The notes under the pieces: model-generated | Told to the model about the DNA's origin: nothing | Database searches by the model: none | The model's input: the letters and a program-made list of their open reading frames with translations, nothing else | Translations under genes and position numbers: made by a program | Shown here: positions 24,253 through 36,956 of the stretch, piece after piece | Position numbering within the stretch: position 1 is the stretch's first letter | Layout: each line of letters starts with the position of its first letter | Origin: Carya illinoinensis | Taxonomy: Eukaryota; Streptophyta; Magnoliopsida; Fagales; Juglandaceae | Length of the DNA stretch: 64,000 nucleotides | Assembly (NCBI RefSeq): GCF_018687715.1 | Contig: NC_056766.1 | Location: 24,413,501-24,477,500 of the forward strand | Direction of reading: 5' to 3'

Positions 24253-26042
24253 TGATTGAGCTATATTATTGCATATTTTATACATTTAAAAATCAATATA
24301 TTTTACTTAGTTCATGACATTATTATTGGTTTTAGATGAGAAAAATTGGTTAATAGGTATAAATCTGAGTTTTGATTTAAATTGATTAATATCGTGTTTT
24401 ATGCTTAAATTTATAACCTGTGATTTAATTGGGCAATCTTTCCTCGCATGCACAATATATTTTGATATTCTATTATTATCTTTCTTTTTCATTTTTCTTA
24501 TTTCTATTTCTTCTTATTTTTACAAGCACTCACGCAACACGTGGACCCATTTTCATTTTCTTTCCCTTAAGATTTTTTCTTTCTTATATTTGTTTCCTTC
24601 ATTCTCGTTGTAGAGACTTTGTTCTCTCATAGTTTGTTTATCTTCCTGGGCGGACGCATTTCTCTCCGTTGTTCTGGGTTTTCCTTTTTCATGCTTGCAG
24701 GTGGACCACACACATTTGGACTTACGGATTCATCTCCATGCACTTGACAACTTCATGAAGAACAGCAAATTAGTCAATGACTCCACCACATGCAAAGCAG
24801 CAGATTGCTTTCTTGGTGTTGTTTTGTGGACCCTGTAGGCTCTTCAATGAATGCTTTCCTCTACGTCTTGCACATCCAATTGGATCACGCAACAACAGGT
24901 TTTGGTCAGATCACACATGAAAGTACCGGACCTTTTTGACTCTACAAGTTGCTACTTGGTAACCTCAATGGAAATGGACCAATTCCATGCGCCTGACACA
25001 CCAGCAGACCAACCTATTAACTCTTCAATCTAATGGGACCACACTTCCCATTTCACACAGCAATTGCATTTATACATGGGACAAAATGGGACCACCAACT
25101 GACCAAAAGATCAAGAGATAGGCGCATGGAATAAAGAAAACTTTCATTACTTTTTGGTATTGGGGACATGTCACAAGCTGCACACTGATAGACTTTTACT
25201 GCACTTCAGCTTTTAAGGAAGAAACGGAATGCAGGGCTAGAGGAACATGAGAGAGGAAGTACAGAAGAAAGCACTTTTGGAATGCAGAAAAAAGAGATGG
25301 AATGCAGGGGGCTATGGCACAAATTAAAAAGAAGACAAAGACAAAAACACAAATCGGACGAACGTCTATATAAAGGAACCAAAGGAGCACAATTAAAAGG
25401 AGATGAGGAGTAATATTGTAATTAAGTTTTCTCTCAGTTTTGTTTTATTTTTGAGAGAGCTTAGCCATGGGAGAGGGAGACAGCACAGTTGAGTGACACC
25501 ACTGTCACGGTCCACCATTCCTCCCCTGCCTGTAGCCTCATCTCTAGCTCTTGTTAATTTCAATTTACTTATTTAACTTATGTCATTTAATTTTCTTGCA
25601 TTTTACTAAGGTTAGAGATGAACTCTAATGATTAAGATATTGTTTCCAATCAACAATAGTGTTTTTATTGTGAGTTTGATTGATTGAATGGTTTTATTAT
25701 TAGTAACTTTGACTATCTATATATTTATCTTGATCCATTGTGATTTCTGGATACATTGGATGCTTGAAGAATCCTTGTGATATTCAAATGGATTTGTGAA
25801 TGTTTTAATCATCAATTGTTTAGGCCTAATCTTTAGTGATTAATTTTATTGGCCTTAAATGCTAAATCTTCCAATTAAACGGAATCATTATTCTAGTTTA
25901 ATTGAAGTAAATTGATCAGAAATAATATTCTAAATTATTAGATGGATCCTTGAAACTGAAGTTGTTTTTCATATCTCTTTATTTTATCATTTTAGTTGTA
26001 TTATGCTACTATCAAAATCTTCACCTTAGTAATAACCTTGCA
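24253..26042 (+). repeat. LTR-like sequence X inserted in H
   Basis: Begins TGATTGAGCTATATTATTGC immediately after the H reading frame decays, and has a TATA box (CTATATAAAGG at 25366-25376) followed by AT-rich U5-like sequence up to about 26042. No coding frame. The ends and a target duplication could not be confirmed, so solo LTR is an inference. Confidence 0.45.
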
Positions 26043-29000
26043 GTGTATCTTCCTCCTATTCGTCACACCATCCATACCAGCCATGGCATTTCCATTTAAC
26101 CACCTGCGGCCTTGCCGAAGAAGCACTCCCTAAACCTTCCTCTCGAGGGCATGCGAAAGAAACCCCATTCAGAGGCAACCAGGGCTGGCAATGATCCTGC
26201 GTCCCCCCCCCCTCCCGCGGGCTCCAACAGGTAGGGGCGATCAACATCCAGCACCTAAGGCTTGCCTCTCCAGTGTCTTTTGTGGATCTGCTTGCAGGTC
26301 TGGGGAGGGGGAGTCTCTTTGCCTCAGCACGCCTATAGTGCTTCGCCTCACCATCCATATATAGCATGACATATGCCATGCTATATGTCAAGTTATATTA
26401 TGCTTACTTATGACTTTAATTATATATTCATGCTTTTACTACCATGTATGCATCATTAACTTGCGTGGGAGTCCCGACTACCATTCACTCCTGAATGGTA
26501 GGTGATGTGTTTGGATCAGAGCAGGAAGAGGATATGGGCATACTAGATGTGACGCCCCCAAATCCCCACGCACGAACACGGGAAAATCGAGACGTCCGGA
26601 TGATGACATCACGGGTCATCATCCTATCGACGTGTGCCAAGTGTGTGAAAAAGCGACGAATGTGCACGAGAAATACGCAACGAAAAGCAAGTCAATAACT
26701 AAGTAAAAAGAATTTTTCTTGTTTAATACAAAGCTATTCAAAACATACATAAATAAATATTACAAGACCCAAATATAATTTTAAACTAAATACAAAACAT
26801 GACATCAGCACCCCGGCAGAGCCGCATCCTCGGGCTCAGCCTCCTCTTCCTCATCCTCGATCTCTGCACCAAAATCTACGGTACCAAAAATGGTGCCTCA
26901 GGTAACTAAACTCCAAACACCACTAGATAAAAACATATAAAACTCAAACAATATGCATGAAATAAAACCCAATGCATATGCGCCATAAAATATGATTTTT
27001 TTTTACACGCACGCCAAAAACCCATTTGGCCCACAAAAACATATCCTTAAAACCAAGCCTCGCCATTATCCCAGATAATGGCCCAAACCACCATTTTCCC
27101 AGAAAATGGATCAAAAGCCTCGAAAACCAACATCGCCATTTTCCCAGATCCGAAAACCATAAAAACAATCCGGTTATGCATGCACCATGATCTCCCCTAG
27201 GGATTACCCGCACACCCTGGCTCTGTGTCACACCATAGGTAACGATTACGCATGTGACACCTAAACGAGCGATGCCCAGACTCACGCCCCGCGCATACCT
27301 GGCCAGGCCATCCTCTAGTCCCCGCCACTCTAGGGACCACGGAGTCGACACGACAGCGTTACTGTATCGTGCGATCCGGTCGTCACCCTGCGACGACCCA
27401 GGGGATGTCACTCAGTTTTATCCACTCCCGAGTGACCAGAAGAGCTCCACCGAGATAATAACCCATCCCAGCTTGGGCTCGTGTAACACACGCACCCAAA
27501 AATCATTTACGCCAATAAAACGAGATTTTCTCAAATAAATAAAATGCACATATACCCAAAATGCAACTCACACCTCATGGCTCAAATAAAATCAAGCAAT
27601 CACAAACAACCAAAACCAAGCACTCCGTCCTCAATCCATCCGACCCCCGAACTCTTCGGACTCAGTCCGGAATCAGCCAACCAACAACAATAATTTATTG
27701 AAAAAGCAAAATATATTTAAATCTAAAAGTAGGGTTTGGAAAATACTTACAGCGCTATACGGTATTTTTAGAAAGCTTGCGGCATTGCAAACAGCGGAAG
27801 GAAAGCAACGTAACAGTGAAAATTCACTGTGGCCGTGGGTTGTAAAATACCCACTTTTTGAACGAGGACAAACCAAGGCTTGGGATTGATAGGGAATGGC
27901 CTTGAGATATTTATGAAGCTAAGGGAAATGAGTTTTGGCCGTGGGTGGTGGTGGAAATGGCGGTCGAAGGCCAAAAAGGGGCTGAACGGAGTTGAGCTCG
28001 TGGGAGCTGCTCCGGCAACGGATCGAGGCCGGAAATAGGTGGTTTAGGTCGGCAAGAGGTAGGGGAAGAAACTGTGAAAAGATGGTGGCCGGAGGTGGTG
28101 CGACGGCACAGGAAACGGTGAAAAACCGTATGGCTTGAGGGAGCTCGTGGCGGCTAACGGTGGCTCGGATGGAGGTGAAACTTGGTGGGGATGTTCACCG
28201 GTGAGTGGGGAAGAAAACTGGGTAGGTGGTGTAGGCCACGCCACCAGCGAGCGGCGGTTCTGGGCTGCGAAAGCAATCGACGATAGAGGCAAAAACAGAG
28301 CAGGTGCAGCGACTTCCGGTGGCTCTCGAAGGCTAACGGCTGGTCCGATGGCTCTAAAAATTGGTGGAGATGATCTCTGGTGGAAGGGGAAGAGAATGGT
28401 GGTGACGGTGCACTAAAAGGTGGCCGGACGGCGGAGAACTGGGCTGACAAACAGGCGGCGACGGAAGGAAAAAAAAAGGGGCTGCTGCGTACGCGGGAGA
28501 GGAGGAAGAAGAAAGAAAAAGAAAAGGAAGAAAAAGAAGGAAAAAGAAAGAAAAAGAAAGAAAAGAAAAGGGAAAAGAAAAAGAGAAAAGAAAAGAAATG
28601 AGGTCCAATCCTCACTCTGGAAACCAAAAATAGATCCGCCGAAAACGATATTAAAAACCGTAAAACGACTAAAATAAATTAAACACCACCTCAAATAAAT
28701 TAAAAACCAATTAAAACACATTAATTTAAAATAAATAAACTAATATATTAATTAAATTAAAAACAACCCTTTAGTGAAAATACACGTAAAAGCGGGTCAT
28801 CACACTAGAGGAGGTTGATTAGACACTGTAGATGCGACACGGAGCTTGCAGCCTCCGTAGTTAGGTTTTTGAATAGTATTCTGGCATCTTTAGTCGAGTT
28901 ACTCGACAAACTAACCCAATAGTGTATTTCGACAATGTAATTATGGAGCCCAGTCTATATTGTTTTGAGATTATAATCTTCTGAGACTTGTACTGTAATT

Positions 29001-29239
29001 ATGGATGTTTATTTTGTTAAGTATGCATGGATTACGCTTTAACTATTTGAGATATTATAAGTTTGGTGCATAGTATTGCTCAAGAAAAAAAATTATCCAC
29101 TGTGAATATTGCATAATGCTAGATGCATGTTAGGAATACTGCATCTTATATGTCTCGAACGGGAGCAGGTAACCTTGTGTTGCATGTCCCGATACTTCGG
29201 ATGTCCGTCCGATCCCAAATGGAATATGGGGACGTCACA
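26043..29239 (+). repeat. LTR-like sequence E, split by solo LTR S2
   Basis: Two flanks (26043-26547 and 28810-29239) become continuous when S2 and one CTAGA copy are removed. The right flank ends GGGGACGTCACA, an LTR-like terminus, after which the H coding sequence resumes. The left flank includes a GC-rich block with a run of about nine C (26205). No gene assigned; the left edge is uncertain. Confidence 0.4.
26548..28804 (-). mobile_element. Solo LTR S2 (2,257 bp), inverted relative of S1, TSD CTAGA
   Basis: Starts TGTGACGCCCCCAAATCC and ends GGGTCATCACA, flanked by exact CTAGA repeats (26543-26547 and 28805-28809). It is the reverse-complement homologue of S1 (7058-9136) over its whole length, including the pyrimidine/purine tract (about 28465-28600) and the GAGGCTGAGCCCGAGGATGC block. 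Non-coding. Confidence 0.85.
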
Positions 29240-29240
29240 G

Positions 29241-29942
29241 GCCGAGTCGACACAAGAGTCACTGAGCCAGTTTCAAAAGTCACTAAGCTTGCTTTAGGTA
29301 GAGAATGAGGAACTGACAGGCCTTCGAGAGTCTAATGCCTAGTGATTCAAGCTGTTGGAGAGGGAGTTCTTATCCCTGTTAGCCTCCTTGAATGATCAAG
29401 AAGGCATGCTATCGATGGCTCGGGCGAGTGAAGAGGAGGTGCTGAAGGAGTTGGGAGTAGCCCTGAGGAGGATCATCTCTCAGGATATAGTCATCCAAGA
29501 CCTTTAGAGTGACTTGACCTAGGTGTAGGAGGTTGTCACTCACGTAAACGATCAACTGGAGAATGCCCTCTATGTCTGTGACAAGGCTTGGGTGTATTGG
29601 TACCTTGAAAGCCTTAAGAGGATGTGGGACTATGTCATCTTAAATTCTAAAGAGAGTTCAGGAGCGTTGGAGGTGCATTTGAGGACTATCAATCTCAAGA
29701 AGCTCGATCCTGATCTTGCTACCCTTAATCATGATGGCGAAATTGGCCAAACAATGATCATGGATGCTTTTTCTCTTGCAGAAGAAGCTCCCGCAAGTCA
29801 TCCTCCTAAGAGCATTAGGGGGGCTAACCTTGAAGGAGACGGCCTTGAAGGTGTTGAGGTCGTCCCTGCTAGGTACTTAGCAGATCTGGATGCACCTGAG
29901 TTGGGCTCTGTTGACTCTGAGCTGGATCCCAACGCTCCCTAG
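29241..29942 (+). pseudogene. Element H gag-like protein, C-terminal coiled-coil block
   Basis: One frame reads ENEELTGLRESNA, LLASLNDQEG, ASEEEVLKELGVALR and then, after three stops near 29503-29530, a 116-codon open stretch (29592-29942) with LESLKRMWDYV and an acidic tail ending DSELDPNAP. It is rich in E, L, K and R with heptad-like spacing, as expected for the long coiled-coil C-terminus of PF04195-type retroelement proteins. It is the likely continuation of the block at 23505-24240. Not functional. Confidence 0.55.
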
Positions 29943-30466
29943 ATTGATTTTGCATTTCCCCCTTGTGTTTGGCAAGATGTAAATACCTTTGTTCCAGTCT
30001 TTTATTTGTAAGGACAATGGTGTTCAATGCATTATTACACTTGTGTATATATTTTTGCTTCTTGCAGTATTGCTCCGTGCTTTGCCTTGTTTTGCTTTGC
30101 TTTATGGCTGTTTTCTTATACTTCTCATCTTTTTTTCCTCTTGTTGGCTGACTTTTCGAGGCTTTCTACTTGCTGCATGTACTTAGCTTCAAGATGCCCT
30201 CCTTTCGGAAAAGGGAGGGGAGCTTGCACTTTGGACTTTGCACTTTTGCCACGTGGTACTCTCGGGCCTCTCGGCAAAGCTTGTTTGGCAGTTGATGTGA
30301 TGCATGCAAATCCCCACAGGCTACGGGTAGTTAGACATCAATGCTCACCTGTTACACTCTTCTCGCATTAATGGAGCCAGATGGCATTTGCAACGCATGT
30401 TGTGAGATTTGTGTCACACCGGTTGAGAAATTCAGTTAGATTTGATGGGGGTCATGGGATACACAC
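29943..30466 (+). other. Element H downstream sequence up to solo LTR F
   Basis: T-rich 3' sequence after the H stop codon. It runs on across F to 44178 (CACAC before F, CACAG after). No gene. Confidence 0.45.
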
Positions 30467-31040
30467 TGATTACACCCAATCTATTATGCAGTGTTATAAT
30501 ATAGTTCAGGGTGTCGATCCACAGGAAGTCGGAAGAAATGCTACAAGATGTAAGTTTAAGGGAAAAAATTAAATGATAATATGACAAGAATATGAAAATT
30601 CTACCTAAAGCACATAATTAAAATGAGATTAGGGCATGAATAAAAAGGTAAGTAAAGCTTTGGACTTCAATCAATCGGATCCAATACTTTGACTTTTTCA
30701 ATCCAAACTCTATGCACAATTAAAAATTATAGCACCAAATTCCTAATTGAAAGATATGGCATTATGTACTTTCTCAAATTTAATTTTAGAATCTATTCCC
30801 CTCTTTATAAACCACAATTTTCATATATAAAAATGAATATCAGATCTAGAAATGACACTATGTTCACAGACAATAGTGCAGCAAAGACCACATCAATGAC
30901 AGGAAAAACAGTTGTTTAACTCACAATCATATATTCATAATCCTATAGCTCACAAAAAATCATAGCAAGATTTAATATAATTGTCTCAAACTTACAAAAA
31001 TCCAAAAAAATAGAGAATTCAACCCAGAATCTTAAACAGT

Positions 31041-31600
31041 CACTACAGGAAATTGCCCCATTTCCGGCGGGTCAAATAGCAGGAAAAAACACATGCTTTA
31101 GCCGCTATTAATTATTAGCCGCTATTTCTAGTCGCCACCGAGTAGACGCTATTAAAGAGCCAAGTAAAACAATTTCCGGCTACTTTGATAATTGCCAGAA
31201 AAAGATATTATTTCTGACAATAATAATAGCCGCAAAATCAATATAATTTTGTCGTAATAAGTTTTGCCAATATCCATTATCCATAGCCAAAAATACTTTC
31301 CGGCTATATTTTTAGACGGAAATATCTATTAGCGGCTACATTTTTTTAAGCCGCAAATATATATTGGCTAAATTTTAGTCGCCACTTTTTTTCCCGGCTA
31401 TATTTTGTAGACGGAAATTATTATTTGCAGCTACTTTTTTAGCCGGAAATAGTGTTGGCTTCTTGGCTGGACATTTTTCCGGCTATATATTTTTCGCCGG
31501 AAATAAGTATTTGCAGCTAATTTTGTAGCCGGAAATATTGAATCTTTGCTGTTGCCAAATTAATTCCGGCTGAATATTGTCGCCGGAAATGTTTGGAAGC
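31041..31600. repeat. Left subterminal repeat region of the CACTA element
   Basis: At least eight variants of GCCGGAAAT or its complement TTTCCGGC(T), spaced 20-80 bases, plus AGCCGCAAATA variants. These resemble TNPA-binding subterminal repeats. The same motifs occupy the right end. Confidence 0.85.
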
Positions 31601-33263
31601 AGTCCCTGTTTTGTACATTCATACGTTGTTTTTCCCTGAATTCTTGCTTGTTAATAAACAAAGCAAGTTAATAAACCAAAAAAATCCAATATATAGAGAA
31701 ATTCAATTTTTGCCAGCACACATCATTCATATAACCTTAAAGTACATATTTGAAACTTAACCACTGTACTGCCACTGTTTTAAGTTTTACATAAAACCAT
31801 CCAACATATCACAATGTAACAAAAATTTACAAGTGAAAGTTTTTCTATATCGGTTTAGCTAGCTTTTCCATCAATCCTTGACAGCTTATGAAATGTTTTT
31901 GCTCTATTTCTTGATATCTTGGTTCAATCCTGTGAGAAACAAGAACAAAAAATAGGTCATGAGCTTTTAGAGATGTCATCAAACACAAGCTAGCTAGCAT
32001 GCACAACCAGATAGAATGCAAAATGCAATAAATCAAAGTATTCAACAATGTTTTTATTTTTCTCGTAAATGTTTTCTATACCAACTATGCATGCAGATTT
32101 TTTAATTAGATTTTTTAACGATGTAGCAATAAATTTCCCCATGCATAGTTGGTATAGAACTCCATGTCAAGATAATAAAGAAGTAAATTGGCAGGGATGG
32201 CAGCACATCTAAGTATATATTTGTTTCACTTGTTCTGCATATGGTATAATTGTTTTTGGTTGTAATCCAACTAATGAGCCCATTTGCTCTCACCCTCTAA
32301 ACATTTAACATATGGAACCCAAAAAGATAGCAGTATAATGTATTTCTAGGACACAGGAATAAAAACCCAAAGCAATAATCGATAGATGACCTTGCAAAAA
32401 AACAAAAAATCACAACAAGTGTCTAAAACTAACTCAGTAGAACAGTTTGAGGCTTTCACTAAATATCCCAAGCATGAAACAGTGCGCATCCACCTATACC
32501 TATCATCCCAAAACAATAACAATTGCATTCATGCATGCCTTTATCATGGGAGTTTTTTTTTAACAATGTAGCAACAAATTTCTATAATGCAGGAAATTCT
32601 CCATATAACACTAGGACTTTTGATCTTTCTATTTCTACAAGTAATGTCATTGATATTAAGAAATGATTAATATCAATGACAAACACCATAGTCACGAAAA
32701 CATCTGAGTCTTATAGAAATTGTTTTATGATTTATGAGATGGTCATTTCCAACAATACCAATACCTCAATTTCCCTAATTCATTAAAGAAAAACTTAAAC
32801 ACCTAATTGTGCTACTCAAGATTACAAGTATCATTTTTCCACATTTAATATCAACATTAATTATAATCAAAAGACAATCTGTTCAAGTTTTCACTTGAAT
32901 TAACCCATATATACAATGAAGACAATTAATTATAATTTGTTCAGAACTAACACCCACACATATAAATAAAACTATATCTAATCCAATCCAGCTTTACATC
33001 TTTCTTTATCACCAGAAAGTCTGTATGCAAAGCAATCTGGACTCACCTACAGCATCCATCAGTTCAAGAAACTTTACCAACAAAACAAGAGAAAAATAAA
33101 ATCTTTTCAATTAAGCATCTATCTCTCTTTCAACCAATTAGTGAATGCACGAACAAGTCAATCTTCATAAACAAGTAGACAGCAGCCACGTACTTACTTT
33201 ACTCTAATAAGCTACGTACTTTGTTCCTCTATAAGTAAAGAGGAGTGAGAGAGGGAGAGAAAT
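31601..33263. other. CACTA interior, left non-coding part
   Basis: AT-rich, without a recognisable gene. It is downstream of TNPA on the element's sense strand and may include flanking intron sequence of the captured MADS gene, but no further MADS or K-box exon could be read. Confidence 0.45.
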
Positions 33264-33445
33264 CTTGGGCTGGCATAATCAAAGAGCTTGCCAGTAGCCC
33301 TGAAGATGTATAAGCGCTATTTCAGCCTCGCAGAGAGTTGAGAGCTCCAGAGCCTTTTTAATATGCACTTCCTCCTCTTAGAGAAAGTCACCTGCCGTGC
33401 TGTGGTGTTGTCCATCCTCTTCATCTGAATTTTCTTTCTCGTCAT
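33264..33445 (-). pseudogene. Captured MADS-box first exon (SVP/AGL24-like), decayed
   Basis: On the minus strand an ATG at 33445 opens MTRKKIQ, then DNTTARQVTFSKRR, the DNA-binding helix start of a type II MADS domain. After an indel near 33370 a second frame gives LELSTLCEAEIALI, and a third gives ATGKLFDYAS, the end of the MADS exon. Together they cover nearly all of the ~60-residue MADS domain. The MTRKKIQ start and ATGKLFDYAS end are typical of the StMADS11 clade (SVP/AGL24). Two frame changes and an in-frame TAG make it non-functional. It lies wholly inside the CACTA element, between the TNPA stop and the left terminus, so it is a transduplicated host fragment. Confidence 0.85.
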
Positions 33446-34026
33446 CGAATCTATAAACCATCGTTCGACGCTTCATTGATAAAACCAAATAGTCAGTCTA
33501 TAATAGTATTCGACAGAAATTTTAAGCTCTTAACAAGGAAATTTTAACAGAAAGATACAAAGTGATACAAAAAAAGCATGAGATACGAAATAGGCCTCAT
33601 ATATACTTCAAAGGTTTCCAGATGCTTTAGGAGAAATCAAAACTGCAGTAGCCCCAAAGAGGGATGATTTTCTTTCTTAAACTATTCAATCGATTTCAAT
33701 CATAACATGCAAATAAAATGCAATGCTAATCGTTAAGAATTCCAATTAGATAATAAAAAAGCCTATGGGTGTAGGACATTACCTTGTTGTAGCAGTTTGA
33801 CATCCAATGACCAATAACTTCTATGTGAGTAGTTGGTGGCTAGAGAAACGTACAATGGCATAAGTTTCAAAATATCCACAAAACCTAACCTTACACTACC
33901 TACCCCACACCAGTAGATCCTAAACAAAATATTAACTAAGTAGGAGGCATTTTGTGAAAAGTATATTACTTTCACCTTCATCTCCTTATCAAAATTCACA
34001 AAAAATGGATCATGGCCAAATATTAA

Positions 34027-35816
34027 CTATGCAGGTCCCTGAGTCTCTCTATGAGACTCTCCCTGCGTCTGCCGCTCTGACTCATATCTCTCCATGAACT
34101 TGTCGTATTCAACTTGTCTCTCCATTAGCATCATGACATTCGCTCGTAAGTCATCAAGCTGGCCCTTATAATCTGAAGCAGCTTTCTCAAACCTTTCTGC
34201 ACGTTCAGTTAATTCTGCTATTTGGGCATCAGCTGCTTCTCTAGATGACTCTGGAATAACCATCTCGCTAAGCCCCCTTACATACCCTGACCTTTGGCCC
34301 AAAACTTCCTTAAAGATTGTTGCTGCAGCCTCATTAGTCCTCTTCTCCGGCTCCAGCTCTGACATCTTTGCAGCCATCTCCAACTATTAACCATTGAAAA
34401 AATCACATATGTTAGTAAGGAATATGTACTTAGACAACACCATATAATAATTTGGCAATTGAACCCATATTAATTTAGGCTTTTACTTTAACACTCACAT
34501 ATTTCTCTTCAGCAATGGGAGTCACAAATTTGTTCTTTTTCTTTGACCACCTCACTTCTTTAAAAAAATCGACCAAATTCTCCTCATTCCCAGACTGCCA
34601 ATACAAGCAAATTAAATTCAACTTACACTTAAACTATATTCCAATAAGGTCTCATTGATGTGCATCTTGCATATCGAGCTTAATTGACTTACCCTCATCT
34701 CCATTAGGCGTACAAAGGACCTTCGTCCAGCCGTGTGATTGTTTTCTTGCTTCTCTCTATTACCTTTATTCCGTTCAGACATTCGCTGCACTCACACGAA
34801 TTATGATATACATGAAAGCAATCGCACGTGTCAAGCTTAACATGTATCAAACAGTGCGTAAAAAATATTCTTCACAAAGCAACGTTAATTCAATGTTTGA
34901 CTTCCAACTTACCTTATACTCCTCGCTTGCATATCGAGCGCATAACTTCACCCAGATGGTTGGTGTCACCAACGGTGGCACATTCGCAAGTGCTTGTTCA
35001 TTACTCTCATATTTCTTGTAGGTTCTATGTAAATCATAACGAATATGATTAAACCGCTTCCGAAGTGTCTTCGTAACCGTATCACGGTGATTCTTCTTGG
35101 TCCAATCGAGGATGAAGTCAGCCTAGGGACAAACACCAAACATATTAATTATAATTAGTGCTTGAACTTAATATTAATTACGTTGGGATTTCCTCATACT
35201 CTATTTGAAAATGTATGAAATTTCAAATCAAGCTAACCTGAACGCGTGTTACCAATTCTTCCTTCTCATTAGCTGGAACGGCATGCCAGCTAGCATGACT
35301 CAAGTCCATATGGTGCTTGACCAACCATGTAACCCTTGTAGTAAAATGAGTAGCATTTTCACAACAAGGTGCAGTCTCACCATCCTTAATTCTCAAGGGT
35401 ATCTTTCCATGCTTTCGTAACTTCTCAAACTCTGTGCTTTTTGCTGCTCCTCGGCCACGCTTCTGGCTTGGTGGTACTAATGTTGTCAATTGACATGTTA
35501 GCATCATATATCTCGTGTAACAATCATATTAAGCAACCACTAACATACTATGTAAAACAACACCTCAGAAAAATAGAAATATACCATCCGGGTTTGCACT
35601 CTGTGAATCAACTGCTGGCATGTCATTGGGTTCTGTGCTTGGGACGCAATCAGGTGGCTCAGTTGAGTCATCTGAGCTTGAGAATGCATCATCTTGGGCA
35701 GTAAGGGCAGGAATGGGTACTGTATCCTGAACTTCTTCTCTTCTTTGAGATCTACCTCGCCCTCGACCACCCCTCACTCCACGTGATCGACCTCTACCTC
35801 TTCCAGTGACCGGCAT
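34027..35816 (-). CDS. TNPA-like CACTA protein (PF03004/Transposase_24 type), six exons, apparently intact
   Basis: Exons on the minus strand: 35816-35585, 35476-35238, 35122-34913, 34785-34693, 34594-34499, 34383-34027. Every intron has GT..AG ends and the joined length is 1,227 bases, 408 residues plus stop, with no internal stop in the frames I read. The N-terminus is a GR-rich basic region (PVTGRGRGRSRG) and an acidic S/D/E linker. The middle has KLRKHGKIPLRI, TWLVKHHMDLSHASWHAV and KKNHRDTV..LRKRFNHIRYD. Then come MSERNK.NR....HTAGRRSF, the plant Transposase_24 signature, and RWSKKKNKFV. The last exon is a predicted coiled coil. TNPA proteins bind subterminal repeats and assist the transposase. 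An acceptor (GATTGCAG) at about 35848 implies an upstream untranslated exon. Confidence 0.82.
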
Positions 35817-36307
35817 ATCCAAGGCGAAGGCAACCAATAGAGTATCCCTGCAATCACACTAAGTATATACAACCATACCAATAAACAAGTGTCAAATTAT
35901 GGGCATAAAGGGGGGTGGGGATTCTTCAGTTGTTATTTGAACTTAATATACGAATAAACTTTGTCAAATTCTTTGAAAAATAACAAACTAATATATTGTC
36001 AAGCACAAGACACAAAATTGATACTAAAGGCATAAAAGTCTTCTATTCAATAGAAATACATAAAGGGTGCAACCCATCCATTCAATGGAATAACTGCTAT
36101 TCTTGAAGTATCACTTGAAGAATCAAGGGCATTCAAACATCAATACAATAAGATATTGCCACGCTGCAATCAACCTGGTAATAACTCCTGCATTAGATAA
36201 GAAACGATGGAAAAGACAAGAGCATTATTAGTGGCGAAATGATATCAGATTGAAGTAAACACAATGGGTTATGTGGAATCACGAGGTTATTACAAGCACA
36301 CAATTTG

Positions 36308-36847
36308 CTAGTTCATCTCATCCTCCGTTGAGATACTATCTTCTTCTATGCTACCCTCTAGTTCGGCGTTGTGATCTGAATTGTCTTCGCTGGTTTCGTC
36401 ATTGATAAAACCTTGCTCAAAGTGGTCCCAATTAGACCTTTGCATTACCAATGTGTCAACATCAACATGCTCTGGTTCAACATTCGGCCTGTGCATGTCT
36501 ATTTGCAGTGGGATGTCATCAGCATGGACACTCACGTAAGCATCACCAGAATTATCCTCTTGGTATGCATCAACGTCACTAGAATCAGATTCGTCATCTT
36601 CAATAAGGGATGATCGTGGAAGGTCATAGACATTTCTGTGTATGACCTTTTGGACTACATACCATTCCCCACGGATGCTGCGATTTTTTAGGTAAAATAC
36701 CTGTGATGCTTGGGACGCCAAAACAAATGGATCATCCTTATAAGCTGTCCGCGACATCCTTGTGACTTGAACCAGTCTGGAAATTTTGCAGCATGCATAC
36801 TATCGGTATTATTGGGATACTCTTCACTCACTTGCATGTAGTGCTCA
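36308..36847 (-). pseudogene. TNP2 C-terminal exon (DUF4216 region), deleted and out of frame
   Basis: Follows the TNP2 exon across a 109-base intron (donor GTAAGT at 36956, acceptor TTGTCTAG ending at 36848). In the spliced frame it reads EHYMQVSEEYPNN and AAKFPDWFKSQ and then ends at a TAA near 36689. Conserved DUF4216 sequence (SRTAYKDDPFVLASQASQVFYL, WYVVQK) resumes at once in another frame and runs from an ATG at 36757 to a stop at 36308. In related TNP2 proteins about 90 residues separate these two motifs, so a deletion with frame change is likely. Transposase activity of this copy is therefore doubtful unless the C-terminal part is dispensable. Confidence 0.75.
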
Positions 36848-36956
36848 CTAGACAAAAGCCCATCCAACGGTTAATAAGTATATGTAGGGTATGCAACATA
36901 AATTAGTATATTGAGAATGGAAAGAGTCTAAGTTGGTAACTAGTTTGGTTACTTAC

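Noticed and set aside
26056..26391. Possible minus-strand gene (111 codons)
   Set aside because: No recognisable domain; it sits in LTR-like sequence E with a poly-C run and no splice or promoter support.
33264..33445. A functional host MADS-box gene
   Set aside because: Two frame changes and a stop in the MADS domain, no K-box exons nearby, and it lies inside the CACTA element.
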